In this document: positions 22,070-34,887 of the stretch, piece after piece
Layout of the letters: the number at the start of each line of letters is the position of its first letter
Numbering within the stretch: the first letter of the stretch is position 1
Assembly (NCBI GenBank): GCA_000697335.1
Contig: JNEM01008402.1
Coordinates: forward strand, 1-45,514
Source of the DNA: Conidiobolus incongruus B7586
Lineage: Eukaryota; Entomophthoromycota; Entomophthoromycetes; Entomophthorales; Conidiobolaceae
DNA length: 45,514 nt
Reading direction: 5' to 3'
Program-made: the position numbers and the translations under genes
The notes under the pieces: generated by a model
Seen by the model: the letters and a program-made list of their open reading frames with translations, nothing else
The model's database searches: none
Told to the model about the DNA's origin: nothing

Positions 22070-24710
22070 TCAAATAAAATATCCAATGAAATAATGATGG
22101 CGCTGAATTATATGTGTCAAATTTGGTCCTAATTGATTCTCAGTATGGACACTCCATTCATACCTTACTCTTTTATCCTTTCCATATCTCCAAATATCTA
22201 CTACCGATTTTTCACCTCGACGAACAGTTGAGAGATATCTAATTAGGAAATATAGTGGGAACCAACTGAACATACCAGGAGAATGTATTTGAGGATTAAT
22301 TGAAATGATCACGTTTTTATATAGAATAGCTTTAAATTAGCCTGCCAAGCCATGAACAATTCCGTCAACTGGAATGTTAAAAGTGAATTGGGAATGGCGA
22401 CAGTTGTGGAGATTGGTATGAGGCTGAGCTTCAGGATTGAGATGTAAAAATTTCCACACGTGTTCAGGGCCAATTAAATGATATACTGCTTGAGAAATGG
22501 CAAAGCAGGGTGAACGAAATTTAGCTTCCTCTTGATAGCTTTGAGCATTATTGTACAGCTTTGTAGATGATAAGAGTGCCAAATACAAGGTATAATCACT
22601 TAGAATGGAAATTTCATTCGGTTTGAGACATTTTTGAACACCATTGAGATATTCTGGACTAAATTCGTTATCTCCAAAGGAGGTTTCTACGCGATCATAC
22701 CATTCTGCTGTTTTTTATACTGTAAAGTAACAAATAGATTAGGGTTCTTTTCAACAAACAATATTTTAACTGTTCTATTTACGAGGTTGGCAGCTCTTAA
22801 ACTACAATCAATGAGAAGACCACGAACAGCCCCAACAAGCATGATGGAAATGGAGGAATCGCTGGGACGATCCTGAAGTGCATGATAGACAGCTTGCTTA
22901 TATTGACTATATTTCACAGGATCCTGTTCGAATACCTAATAAGTTAAAAAATTCAAATGATGCATAAGGGGCTGTAAGGGAGCTTGTAAACAATCTTGGC
23001 AACCATCAGCGATATCGTCAGTTCCTTGATTTTCTTCTAATTAATATTTTTTACTGAATGATGTAGCTCCATTGGATTTGGAGAATAAAAATCTTAAATA
23101 TTTGTTTTAGCTGGATATTCTTTCATCTCCGGTGTGATTAGAATAGACTTTTTGATAGTCTGATGCTGATATCAAATATTTGGGATTGAGCTATACGAGA
23201 GCTTGATTAGAATATAATGACAACTGTGATAAGCTTAAAATGCTTACTTTTAATGTACTAGCGATGCGTTCCTGAACGAATATAGACAAAGCTGGGAAAC
23301 TTTTTTTATTAAAGATAAAACGAGTAGTAGAAATAATGATCAATTTATAGGATCTGCAATCCATTGACTGAAGTTGTGTAATTGAATGATTGGATCAGAG
23401 GGTAATCTTAATACTAACTGTTATAGTTTAATGATTTAGTAAATTAGTAATAAATTGATTATCTATGTAAATACAAGGGTTTTGATTACAAATATATCAC
23501 AATTAATTCAAAAGATTCCAATAGATACTTGTAAATCAACAGGAACAACAACCTATAATGGATAATAAATACAATTTAAATAATACTAAAAAGCATAATA
23601 TTACTTTTGTATAATTGGCTTTTAACAATATTTGATTTAAATTAAACCAGTATAAATTTAAACCAATATCATTATTCAGTGAGCATTAAAAAATAAAATG
23701 ATTACACTATTCAAATTCTTTATTACCTGACTATACAAATAGTATTGATTAATATTATTTTTGAATATAATGTATTAACAAGTCTATTACTAATTTTCCA
23801 AATAACCGACATTGGTTACTTTCGACATTATTCTTATCTGATTTTTTAAATTGAATTAATTCGGTGCATTTAACTGAATAAAAGCTGGAATATTCTATAT
23901 TAAAAATTTATTTATTATAACTTTTTATACACTAGCAATTTAATAAAAATAATTATCTGCAATCGTCAAAAGTAAATCATTTAAATTCCAGCTACTGGTC
24001 TCCAACTGATTTAAATCATTGTCTATATTTTTTGATAGACAGCTTAAATATAAGCTATATCCTTCCCTTTGAACTTATTTACATAAATTATGAATATATG
24101 AGGGGTAGGCATTGTTATCCTTAAATTAATAGTAATAGCCTACAGGAATGGACTTAAAATCTTTTCTCATATTTTCTAATACATAACTAGATACAATTTA
24201 TTAGTATCAATTTATGTTTTTGTGGTTAGTAATACCTTAAAGTCTATTTTTTCATCGGGAAAGGATTTATTTGACAACTTATTGGATGAAATAATAAAAC
24301 CGCAGCATCGCTTAGAAAATACCAAGTATACGTAATAGATATGTAGCATATCATATATTTCCAGTTCATCCAAATGGATAACTGTAGTAATCCCTGGGAC
24401 AGGACCCAATTCATTTAATTTCTTGCTAAAGGAGCATATAAAACAAATGTAGGCAAAACGTAAACAGACATGAGATGGCAATCTTAAAACGAGAAAGAAC
24501 CAGAGGACACAGGCATACAAAGTGTGGGCAGCCACCTTGAAAGAAAAGTGACTTAGAGGTCAGTCGACCTTCACAGAGCAGTCAAGCTTAGCACATGCGA
24601 TGGAACTCGAGACAGAAGAGGAGATATCAATTCGGTGTATGTCATTGATAGACAAGCCTTTGAGGTGGCATTATTCGTCGAGTAAGGGTTATAAGAAGCC
24701 CTCAATACGT
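22070..24710 (-). pseudogene. PRMT5/Skb1 protein arginine methyltransferase pseudogene
   Basis: Decayed copy of the type II arginine methyltransferase PRMT5 (Skb1/Hsl7). Reading leftward, conserved blocks follow family order: LIIISTTRFIFNKKSFPALS (about 23327-23270), LQAPLQPLMHHL, VFEQDPVKYSQYKQAVYHAL, SLRAANLVNRTVKILFVEKN, FGDNEFSPEYLNGVQKCLKP, IPVDGIVHGLAG, then PQIHSPGMFSWFPLYFLIR and VRYEWSV. Damage is plain. A TAG sits at 22938-22936 where the family has Glu (TYEVFE), and a TAA at 22339-22337 follows HGLAG. The segment between the VEKNP block and FGDNE is deleted near 22685, removing the first Glu of the catalytic double-E loop. The GxGRG cofactor motif reads VGAVRG. A 57-base intron (23247-23191, GTAAGC to TAG) is retained, so this is a DNA-level duplicate and not a retrocopy. 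The N-terminal part (23500-24710) is in pieces (for example HFVCLCPLVLSRFK) and less certain. Confidence 0.85.
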
Positions 24711-26263
24711 TAAAGTTTAATCATTTACCCTCTTTTAATATTTTCTAATTGGATATTTCTCAAATTAATTTTTATGGGATCATTTTTCGAAAATTCACTT
24801 AGTTTGAATAATATTTTCAAATTATCAAATATATATTTATAATAGTTGGTATAAGTATTGATGTGTATAGACTGATATTATTATCAAGGTATCAAGGATA
24901 TAATCTTATCACCAGAACTACTATTATTTATATATATTCTGTAGTATGAAATTTTTTAATTCATTGATACTAGCATTTAAACTACAACATATTAAATTGA
25001 TCAACGCATATAATAAACAAACAATGAAATAATTCAATGGTATTTGATGATGTTATTAATTTTATATTATATTAAAATGACTTCAATAATTGATTCTAAA
25101 ACTTGTGTTTATGTTCAAAACTTTATAGAATAGTTAATATTTCTTTTTTGATGATTTGTCTTTAAATTGTACACTTAATCTTTAATAATATATTTGATTT
25201 ATTACATAGAATTTTTAAAATTTTTCAATATATAACATAAATAAGTAAAGTTGTTAAGAAATATTTCAAAGCAATAATTTACGAGGTTTATTGGTAATCT
25301 TGATGTATGATGATGGTTATACATAATATTATAATAAATGTAATTTGATAGAAATTCAATTAGGATGAAAATAGTTTATGTAAAGAATTTTTTACACCAA
25401 GATTTATATAATGACTGTTTTTTATACTAATATAATCAATTTCATTATTTTTTCTTATCTAAACAAATATTTTTACAATAAATAGCTTGTATAATAACGA
25501 AATGAATCATCATTAAAAATTACGAATATTTAAGTTGTATCAAAATTCGTTTCTTCAATAAAGTCATTTTTTATTATTGAATCTGTTGATTTCTGTTTTT
25601 CAAATTTCAAATTCCCTGAAATATTTTATATTAATCGATAATTGTAGGCTTATTAATATTAACACATTTTTTTGTAAATGATTTTATCATCACATTATAT
25701 AGATTATGACTTGAACAGTTGATTAAATATGAATTTCAAAATATAAAATTTTATATACTATATTTAGTTACAATTAAAATATATAACTTAATTTAACTTT
25801 TAATATTCAAGTATTTTGAAGATGGAAATAATCTAAATTAAGAAACTGAAATATTCGTATCGATGATATATACCAAATTAAGAAATTATTTGATAAACAA
25901 ATTCCATTTCATGATAACCATTATATATAATTTATATTATGGGATTATTAAGTTAATTTTACTAATAATTTCATAAATCATAAAGAGTGATTACGCAAAC
26001 ATCTAAACCTTCAAATTTAGCATTTCCATTTAAACAATTTGTACAGTTCATTAATATAATCATTAATTCTTATTGATTTTATTAATTCCATTATTATAAC
26101 AAATATTAAATCATCTCTTATTCGATTTCAATTTCATTACTTTGATATCAACCTATATAAGATCTGTAAGTATTACTAATTTCACTAAATTACTTCAAGT
26201 CACTAATTATATTTAGGTTTATCAATCGACAACTTTTGAACATAAATAAGTATCATTTAAAAT
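24711..26263. other. AT-rich intergenic region
   Basis: About 1.5 kb between the PRMT5 pseudogene and the Rpn2 gene; contains the Rpn2 promoter. No feature recognised. Confidence 0.55.
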
Positions 26264-29241
26264 ATGACCACAGCTATTAGTTCAGCTTCTGGCCTTTTGT
26301 CTTTACTTGATGAATCACAATCCGAGGTCCAAGTTTACGCTCTTAAAGAATTAAATGCTATTTTAGATCAATTTTGGGTAGAAATTTCCGATTCTATCGC
26401 CAAAATAGAAATTCTTTACGAATCTGAGGGGTTCGAACAACGTCAATTGGCCGCTTTAGTAGCTTCTAAAGTTTATTTTCATTTGGGAGAATATGAAGAA
26501 TCTTTATCTTTCGCTTTAGGTGCTAAAGAGCTTTTCGATTTGTCAGACAAGAGTCTCTACGTTGAAACTATTATTGGTAATAATTTCCATATTTATTTAT
26601 GATTTTATCTAATTTTAAATTTATTAATTTAGCTCAAGCTATTCAAAAATATATTTCTTTACGTCAAGAAGCTTATGCTGACCCTAAAAATGCCCCTGCT
26701 ATTGATATTCGTTTGAAATCCGTTGTTGAAAAGATGTTTAATCGTTGTATTCAAGAAAAAGAATACAAACAGGTCAGTTTCAAAGTCAATCATTGTAGTT
26801 CCTTCATTAAATCAAATCTTTAGGCTATTGGTATTGCTATTGAGAGTCATCGCTTAGATATTCTTGATACTGTAGTTTCAGTGGGAGACGCACAAGAGTT
26901 ACTTCAATATGTCTTAAACATTGCTCTTACTTTAGTTCGTCATATTCAATACAGAGATGAAATTTTAACCAAATTGGTTGATATGTTTCTTCATTTGCCT
27001 AACCCTGACTATCTCTCAGTCAGTCAATGCTATGTTTATTTAAACGACCCCATTTCTAGCTCTCAATTGATCAAGAAATTGATTGCTGAGGAAAGTACCA
27101 ACGAAAATAATATTTTAACTGCTTATCAAATTGCCTTCGATTTGAGAGATTCAGCTACTCAACACTTTATTAATCAATTATTGAACGATTTCGTTCCTGT
27201 CACAGGCGAAGAGCTCAAAGATTTTTCTGATATTGATTCAATTCCCGTCGATGATTACGTCGCACGCATTAGATATATTTTAACTGGCGAACTTGGTACC
27301 AGATTATATCTCGAATTTTTGAGTCGTCACAACCATGTCGATCTTTCCATTTTGCGTAATACTAAACACTCTATGGATTCTCGTAACTCTTTATGCCATT
27401 CAGCTCTCTCCTTTGCCAATGCATTCATGCATTGTGGTACTACCAGTGACCAATTTTTGAGAATGAATCTTGAATGGCTTTCCAGAGCTACCAACTGGTC
27501 CAAATTTACTGCTACTGCTGCCTTGGGTGTTATTCATAAGGGAAATATTCAAAACAGTATGAAATTATTGACTCCTTATCTTCCTCAAGAAGGATCTAAT
27601 GGTAGTCCCTACTCCGAAGGTGGTGCTCTCCTTGGTCTTGGTTTTATTCACTCCAATCACGGTTCTGGTGTTTTACCCTATCTTCTCGAATCTTTGAAAA
27701 ATGCTAAAGTTGAAGTTATTCAACATGGTGCCGCTTTAGGTTTGGGCGTTGCTGGTATTGCTACTGATGATGAAGATATCTATGAAGCTCTCAAAGGTGT
27801 TTTATTCACTGATAGCGCTGTTGCTGGTCAAGCTGCCGGTTTAAGTATGGGTTTAATTATGCTTGGAACTGGATATACTCATGTTATCAATGAAATGCTG
27901 CAATATGCTCATGAAACTCAACACGAAAAAATTATTATGGGATTAAGCGTTGGTATTTCTTTAATCAACTATGGTCTACAAGAAAAGGCTGATCCCATCA
28001 TTGATCAATTATGCAGCGATAAAGATCACTTACTTCGTTATGGTGGTATGTACACTATTGCTATGGCCTATTGTGGCACTGGTGATAATAAGATGATCCG
28101 TCGTTTACTTCACGTTGCTGTTAGCGATGTCAGTGATGATGTTCGTCGTGCTGCTGTCACTGCCCTTGGTTTCATTCTTTTCAAGACTCCTGAACAGGTT
28201 CCTCGTGTTGTTCAACTTCTTTCTGAAAGTTACAATCCTCATGTCCGTTATGGTGCTACCTTGGCTTTAGGTATCTCTTGCGCTGGTACTGGATTAGCTG
28301 AAGCTATTGAAATCTTAGAACCTATGACCAAAGATCCCATGGACTACGTTCGTCAAGGTGCTTTAATTGCTCTGGCCATGGTTCTCATTCAACAAACAGA
28401 TGCTTCTAACCATAAGGTTGGTGTTGTTCGCAAGCTTTATGAATCTATTTTATCTGATAAGCATGAAGATTTGATGGCCAAGTTTGGTGCTTCTCTTGGT
28501 CAAGGTATTATTGATGCTGGTGGCAGAAATCTTACTATCTCTCTTCAATCTCAACTGGGTTGCATTAACATGCCAGCAATCGTTGGTATGGCCTTATTCA
28601 CTCAATTCTGGTTTTGGTTCCCAATGGCTCACTTTATCTCTTTGGCTTTCAAACCCACTACCATTATTGGTATTGACCAAAATCTCAAAGTTCCTGAATT
28701 CTCCTTCAAATCTAATGCTCGTCCCTCTTTATTTGCTTATCCACCCAAATTCAAGGCTCCTACCACTAGTGTTGTAGAAAAGGCCGCTACTGCAGTCCTT
28801 TCGACCACAGCTAAAGCTAAGGCCAGAGCTAAGAAGCGTGAAAAGTCACAGGATATTGATGCTATGGATGTCGATGAAAAGACAGAAAATCCTACTGTCG
28901 AAGAACCCAAGCCCATAAAATCCAAGAAAGAAGATAAGGATCAAGCCACATCTGCCGATCAAACATCTGAAACTGTTTCCAATATGCATCGTGTTGTTCC
29001 CTTCCAAATCCAGCATATTCAATTCTTGGATTCCAGTAGATACCAACCCATCAAACAGCCAGTTGGAGGTTTCATAATGCTCGCGGACAAGAAGCCCCAT
29101 AGACCTCCTCGCTACATATACCCCAAACCTCCCTCCGAAAAGAAGGAAGAGAAGAAGGCTGCCGCCATTTCAGAAGCTGCTTCCACATCAGCTCAACCAG
29201 CTGCTCCCACTACACAAGAGTCCAGTGGAAACACCGAATGA
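26264..29241 (+). CDS. RPN2: 26S proteasome regulatory subunit Rpn2 (PSMD1)
   Basis: Scaffold of the proteasome base that holds the deubiquitinase-binding receptor Rpn13 and contacts the lid. Three exons: 26264-26576, 26633-26772 and 26824-29241, with introns of 56 and 51 bases. The product is 956 residues, close to yeast (945) and human (953). The N-terminal helical part begins SSASGLLSLLDESQSEVQVY. The centre is a run of proteasome/cyclosome repeats with Gly/Ala-rich helices (GALLGLGFIHSN, HGAALGLGVAG, AGQAAGLSMGLIMLGTG, RYGGMYTIAMAYCGTG, RRAAVTALGFILF, RYGATLALGISCAGTG). A Lys/Glu-rich KEKE stretch follows (about 810-860). The extreme C terminus is Ala/Ser/Thr-rich after PPRYIYPKPP, unlike the short aromatic-acidic Rpn13-docking tail of model species. 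The codon just before 26881 is not the start: translation is continuous from exon 2. Confidence 0.96.
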
Positions 29242-30741
29242 GTAATTGCAAAATGCAAATGACTTTTTATATTATAAAATATTTTGATTAATTTTTTTAT
29301 TATCTAAAATGTGTAATCGACTTATATTATGTTGCTATTTTTATTTATTGATAATATAATATATCAAAAATGTTTTAGACTCATAATATTATTTATATTT
29401 CCTAGAATTGGGCAAAATATTCAAATTTGGCTAATTTTCAATTGAGCTTTTTCGAATTCGAATCATATTTGATATAATTAATAATCGATTAATAGATTGA
29501 AATTTTTTTTTGTAAAATTATTTTTAATAACTTTAAGTAGTAAAAATATTAAATGAATAATTGAATAAATTTTAATGTTTAATTCCAGTATCTTAATTTT
29601 GAAAAATCATGTTAAAATGTCGCAAACTTGAGATAGTTTTAATATTGTATTCACAATAAATTAACATTTTAATATAATTAAAATATTAAATTGATTATCA
29701 TCATCATGGTATATAAAATATCTTTAAAACATTTATAATTTTTACCTTATTAAACTAATTTAAACTTATTATTAATAATGGGATGACATTGTGATAAAGA
29801 AAAATGAAATATGTTAAATCATTTTCAACAAGTAATGAAATTTCATTAATCTTTTTTAGCAATTGTAAATCATTTTGGTTAATACACTCATCATTATTTG
29901 AATATTAATAAACATATATACAATTATCATTAAAAAGCAAAGCTTAATGAATATTTTGGGATATATTATGATCTAATCAATTATTATAAATCGATATATA
30001 AATTATATTATAGATATTAAAAATATAGTTTCAACTCTCAAAATTTGATAAAAAACGAACTATTTATATATTGAATATGATTCAAGTTTCTTTAATTGAT
30101 AAATATAAGTATTCATTTTTATAAGTGTTATATTAATATCAACGAATTGATCATTGATTATATTTACTCAATAATAGTTATTTTTACTATTTTTTATAAT
30201 ATTGAAAAGAATATTATTATGAATGGTAAAATAACTTTTTTAGTTAAACTAATTTTTTAAATTTTGAATAAATATATTGAGTGATATCAAAACAGTAATA
30301 TTCATTCAATATCATTAGCTTATAATATATTAATTACTTATCAATATTCTATGAAGTATCGAATAATTACGCATTTCAAATACCATTCCATTAACAGTAA
30401 CAAAACATGAAATTTGGATTAAAATTCGACAACCACAAAAAAAAACCAAAAGTTTACCCATAAAATCAAAAGTTAGATACCAAATTAATATTCATGGACT
30501 CGTTTTGAACCCAAAAATTCAATTCACAATTCTTATCTGTGAAAAAAATATATATTAACCTAAAATCAATATTTAGGTTGAACTTATTCAACTCTCCCTC
30601 TCACCTAAAAATAATTCTTAAATTATATATCTATACATTAATTATAAATATTTTAGTTAGTTTGATTCTAATAAAATCTATAATAATTGATAATTGGATT
30701 GATATATTAAATTTTTAAATAATTAAAAGAATATTTAAAAT
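29242..30741. other. AT-rich intergenic region
   Basis: About 1.5 kb between the Rpn2 and beta-adaptin genes, both on the + strand. Holds the Rpn2 3' UTR and the beta-adaptin promoter. Nothing else recognised. Confidence 0.6.
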
Positions 30742-33700
30742 ATGTCGGATGCTAAATATTTTCAAAGAGGTAAATATAAAAAGATATATATATATATTAT
30801 TAATAATGATCCATACTATTTCTTTTAAAATGTTATTGACTCATATTTTTATAGGTAAAATTCAGGAGCTTAGAAGTGAGTTAAACTCAGATAAAAGAGA
30901 TCCTAAATTCGTCAAAAAGAAGACTACTTTAAAGAAAATAGTAGCAAATATGACTATGGGGAACGATATGTCCGGTTTATTTCAAGATGTGGTGGGTTGT
31001 ATGAATTTGAATATTCTAGAAATTAAAAAGATGGTGTATTTGTACCTTATTAACTATTCCAAATCCAAACCCGAGCAGGCTGCCCAAGCTGCTCACTACT
31101 TTTTGAGAGATGCTAGTGATCCCAACCCCTTAATTAGGGCTTTGGCTCTTAGGACTATGGGGTATATTCACGTGGATAAGATTACCGAGAGTTTGATAGA
31201 ACCTTTGAGGCAAGGCTTACAAGATCAAGATCCCTACGTGAGAAAGACCGCTGCCGTTTGTGTTGCTAAATTGTATATCCACAATCGTCAATTGGTGAAT
31301 GATGAGGGCTTTATCCCGATGCTTAAGGACCTTTTACTCGATCCCAATCCAGCTGTCGTTGCCAATGCTGTGTCATCTCTCGCCGAAATATCCGAAAGGT
31401 CTCCCGATCTGACACTGCAACTGAATATGCGCATTGCTAGTAAACTCATCGCTGCTTTGAACGAATGTTCGGAATGGGGTCAAGCTTACGTCTTAGATAC
31501 TTTACTTTACGTCGTTCCCCAAGAGCCTGGAGATGCCGAAATGTTAGCAGAACGTATTGCACCTCGTCTCCAGCATGCCAACTCCAGCGTTGTGTTAAAT
31601 GCCATTAAATTGATTATTTACCTGATGAATTATATGGGGAACGAACAAGATGTCAAAAACTTTACCAAAAAACTGTCACCTCCTCTCGTCACTTTATTAT
31701 CTAGCGGTCCCGAAGTACAATACGTGGTCCTTCGTAACATTTTACTCATCATTCAAAAGCATCCAACCATACTTCAGGGCGAAATCAAGGTGTTCTTCTG
31801 TAAATATAACGATCCCATCTATGTTAAGTTAGCCAAATTGGAAATCATCTTCAGACTGACCACTGCCGAAAATGTGAATCAAGTGTTGAGCGAATTGGTC
31901 GAATACGCCTCAGAAGTCGATGTCGATTTCGTCAGAAAGTCAGTGAGAGCCATTGGACGTCTCGCCATCAAGATTCCCTCAGCTACTCAGAAGTGTATCT
32001 CATCCTTACTCGATCTAATTCAAACTAAGGTTAATTATGTTGTTCAAGAAGGTATTGTCGTCATCAAGGACATCTTTAGAAAGTATCCCAACAAGTACGA
32101 AAGTATCATTGGCAAATTATGTGAAAACCTAGATACATTGGACGAGCCCGAAGCTAAAGCTGCCATGATTTGGATTCTTGGTCAATATGCCGATCGTATC
32201 GAGAATTCTGATGAAATTTTGGATGGCTTCTTAGAAAACTTTTTGGAAGAAACACCCGAAGTACAATTATCGCTACTAACAGCAGTAGTCAAATTATTTA
32301 TCAAGAGACCGACAGCTGGTCAAAATCTTGTCCCCAAAGTGTTGAAATGGTCTACCGACGAAGTAGACAATCCCGATTTGAGAGACCGAGGATTTATTTA
32401 TTGGCGTCTCTTGTCCGTTGACCCAGCAGCCGCTAAAACCATTGTGCTCTCAGAGAAACCTGAAATTTCTACAGAAACTGAAAACATTGAAAAGACACTA
32501 TTGGATGAACTTTTATTTCATATTTCTACCCTGTCTTCTGTTTATCACAAAGTTCCCGGGTCATTTATCCCCAATGCTAAGCCTAGATATCTCATTCAAT
32601 CTAAAGTTTTATACTGCTTGGTTTATAAAGGAGATAATGAAAATGACAAGCAATCTGCTCCTACTCAAAAACAAATTCAACAAGCTCCCATTGAAGAACA
32701 GCAAACTACATTCCCTCAAACCTTTGATACTAATAACTTTAACAATGATATCAACTTGGATAATGACTTTTTCAATAATGACTATGTCAATACAGCTGCT
32801 CCTGTTCGCAACAACCATATGGTTGATCTTTTGGAATTTGATGATGGTAATTTCGACTCACCAATGGGCCAAATTTCATCCACTGTGGACTATGGCAACT
32901 CTGAAATGGCCCAATCCAATATCTCTTACGAATCCAACTTACTTGGCCAAAGTGGTTACAACTCTGTGTCATCCATTACTGGTGCCAACATGGCTACCCC
33001 TTACGATCCCTATAAGTCTAGTCAGTTCCCAGGCTATGCTACCAGCAAGAGTATTTTTGGTTTGAATGACGACTCCAATTCCAATTCCTTGATCCTTGGT
33101 CAAAACCCTTCATTAACACCAAACAATGCCAACTCACCCTTCGCATCCCACTCTCAATCTGGCCAATTCTCCCAATCCAATTACAATTCATTCTCCGACT
33201 TCAACACTACCTCCAACTCCTCATTCTACACCGCCAACGCATCTCAGTCCATGACCACTTCCTCAACATCCAACTTCGATCTCCTTTCCGACTTTTCATC
33301 TAATACTATAGGTGGGTCCAGTTCAAACTTCAATTCTGTTGCTTCCAGAAGTAATTCCACTCCATTTGACAATTCCTCTTCGTTAATGGGAGATAATAGC
33401 TTGAATTCTTATCCTATCAGAAGTCATACTACTCCATTTGACAAATCTCAGAATTTGATTAACGATTTGGGTAAGTATTAGAATAACTTTCAAATAATCA
33501 TAGTCTGACGTTTTGTTTAACATAGGCTTAGGTATTGATCATTCCAGTTATTCCAAGATTGACAATGATCCCCGGTCCACTTCCCTTTTCACAACTCCTA
33601 ACGTTAATCAATCCGATTTCTTATCCAACAGTATGAATAACTTGGCTTTGGAAACTGCTTATGTTGCTCCTAAGACTAAATTGTTAGACGCTCAATCCAG

Positions 33701-34417
33701 TCAAGGTTTAGAGATTTTTGGCACGTTCGCTCGTAGGAAAGGTCAAATCCAAATGGAATTACGTCTCGTCAACCGTAACAACGTCCCCTTGTCAGACTTT
33801 GCCCTCCAATTCAACAAGAACCCATACGGTATCACACTGAAGGATCCTCTATACGTCCCAACGCCTCTCGCTCCCATGCAAAGTCACGATGTAGTGGTCA
33901 ACTTGAGTCGCAATGGACCCACAGGACCTTGCACGCCTCCCAATCTACTTCAACTGGCATTCAAATCCAACCTGGGAATATTCTACACGCAGACCACTGT
34001 TTCATTGCATGTACTTTTCAGCGAAGAAGGCTGCCTAGACCAAACGGATTTCCTCAACCAATGGCATCAGTGGTCCGATATGGAAGAACGACGCTTTGAG
34101 GTGTATGGCATCCCATCCATCCCCAGTGTCAAGGCACTCAGGAATAAGTTGCATCTAAACAATGTGTTCACTGTTGCGGATCGTAATATCGATGGCAAGG
34201 TAATTCATCCTCATATACTTATATTACAATTCAATTAATATATTTCGTTTAGAACTATTTATTCATTTCACTCCAACTCGACGACTCTACCCTCTTCCTC
34301 GTCGAACTCACATTCTCTCAAATTCCGGTGACTTCGTGCTCCGTTAGCATCAAACCTAGCAATCATCCATCCGTTCAATTGGTGAACGAAGCTTTGCAAA
34401 ATATTTTAAAATCTTAA
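30742..34417 (+). CDS. AP-1/AP-2 complex beta-adaptin with long Ser/Asn-rich hinge
   Basis: Large subunit of a clathrin adaptor complex for Golgi/endosome or plasma membrane vesicles. Four exons: 30742-30769, 30855-33470, 33526-34199 and 34253-34417, with introns of 85, 55 and 53 bases. The product is 1160 residues, against about 940-950 in animals. The N-terminal trunk (about 1-590) has the beta-adaptin blocks [20 protein letters not shown] and [19 protein letters not shown]. The hinge (about 600-900) is rich in Ser, Asn and Gln, and holds a clathrin-box LLEFD (668-672), a DLLSDF (818-823) and two TPFD repeats. The C-terminal ear sandwich and platform follow ([20 protein letters not shown] through [10 protein letters not shown]). 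Exon 1 encodes [10 protein letters not shown] longer open frame from 30749 that reads through the first intron is not the real start. AP-1 versus AP-2 cannot be settled, as many fungi share one beta. Confidence 0.93.
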
Positions 34418-34639
34418 TTTAATAATATTAAAATTGTAATGGATTTATTTACCAATTATATTGAGTTTTAATATATTGCTTTTCTTATCAATATGCAATG
34501 ATTGAAATTTTGTTGTTTTTTCGGTTTAATTCAAATATTTTTGCCTTAAAACCGTGATGGTATCATCGAATCATAAATTAGCAATTTAATATATTGATTA
34601 TTAATGATTTAATAATGGCAAAATGTTTTTAAACAAATA

Positions 34640-34679
<40 letters not shown>

Positions 34680-34887
34680 AGATAACATCAAAGAATTTCT
34701 AATTATCAAATTATATCAATTAATTTTTTAAATATTTTATATTTTAAAATTTCATTCTAAAGTTTACAGTTTAATTCTCTTTTAGAAATTTGTGATTTTA
34801 AGTTACACAAACAAATCATTTGAATTTCAATATAAATTATGAAATGACCACGAAACATTGAATTTTATTTTTAAATTATAAAATACA
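34418..34887. other. Intergenic region with AT microsatellite
   Basis: Spacer between the beta-adaptin and flavin oxidoreductase genes. Apart from the dinucleotide repeat at 34645-34676 nothing is recognised. Confidence 0.6.
34645..34676. repeat. (AT)16 microsatellite
   Basis: An uninterrupted AT dinucleotide run of 16 units, the longest in the window. Confidence 0.95.

Noticed and set aside
22070-22936. Three apparent small genes on the minus strand (22070-22312, 22337-22588, 22687-22917)
   Set aside because: They are fragments of one PRMT5 copy separated by stops and frame changes.
30749-30854. Upstream extension of the beta-adaptin frame starting at 30749
   Set aside because: It reads through an intron; splicing from ATG at 30742 gives MSDAKYFQR joined to [10 protein letters not shown], which fits the family.
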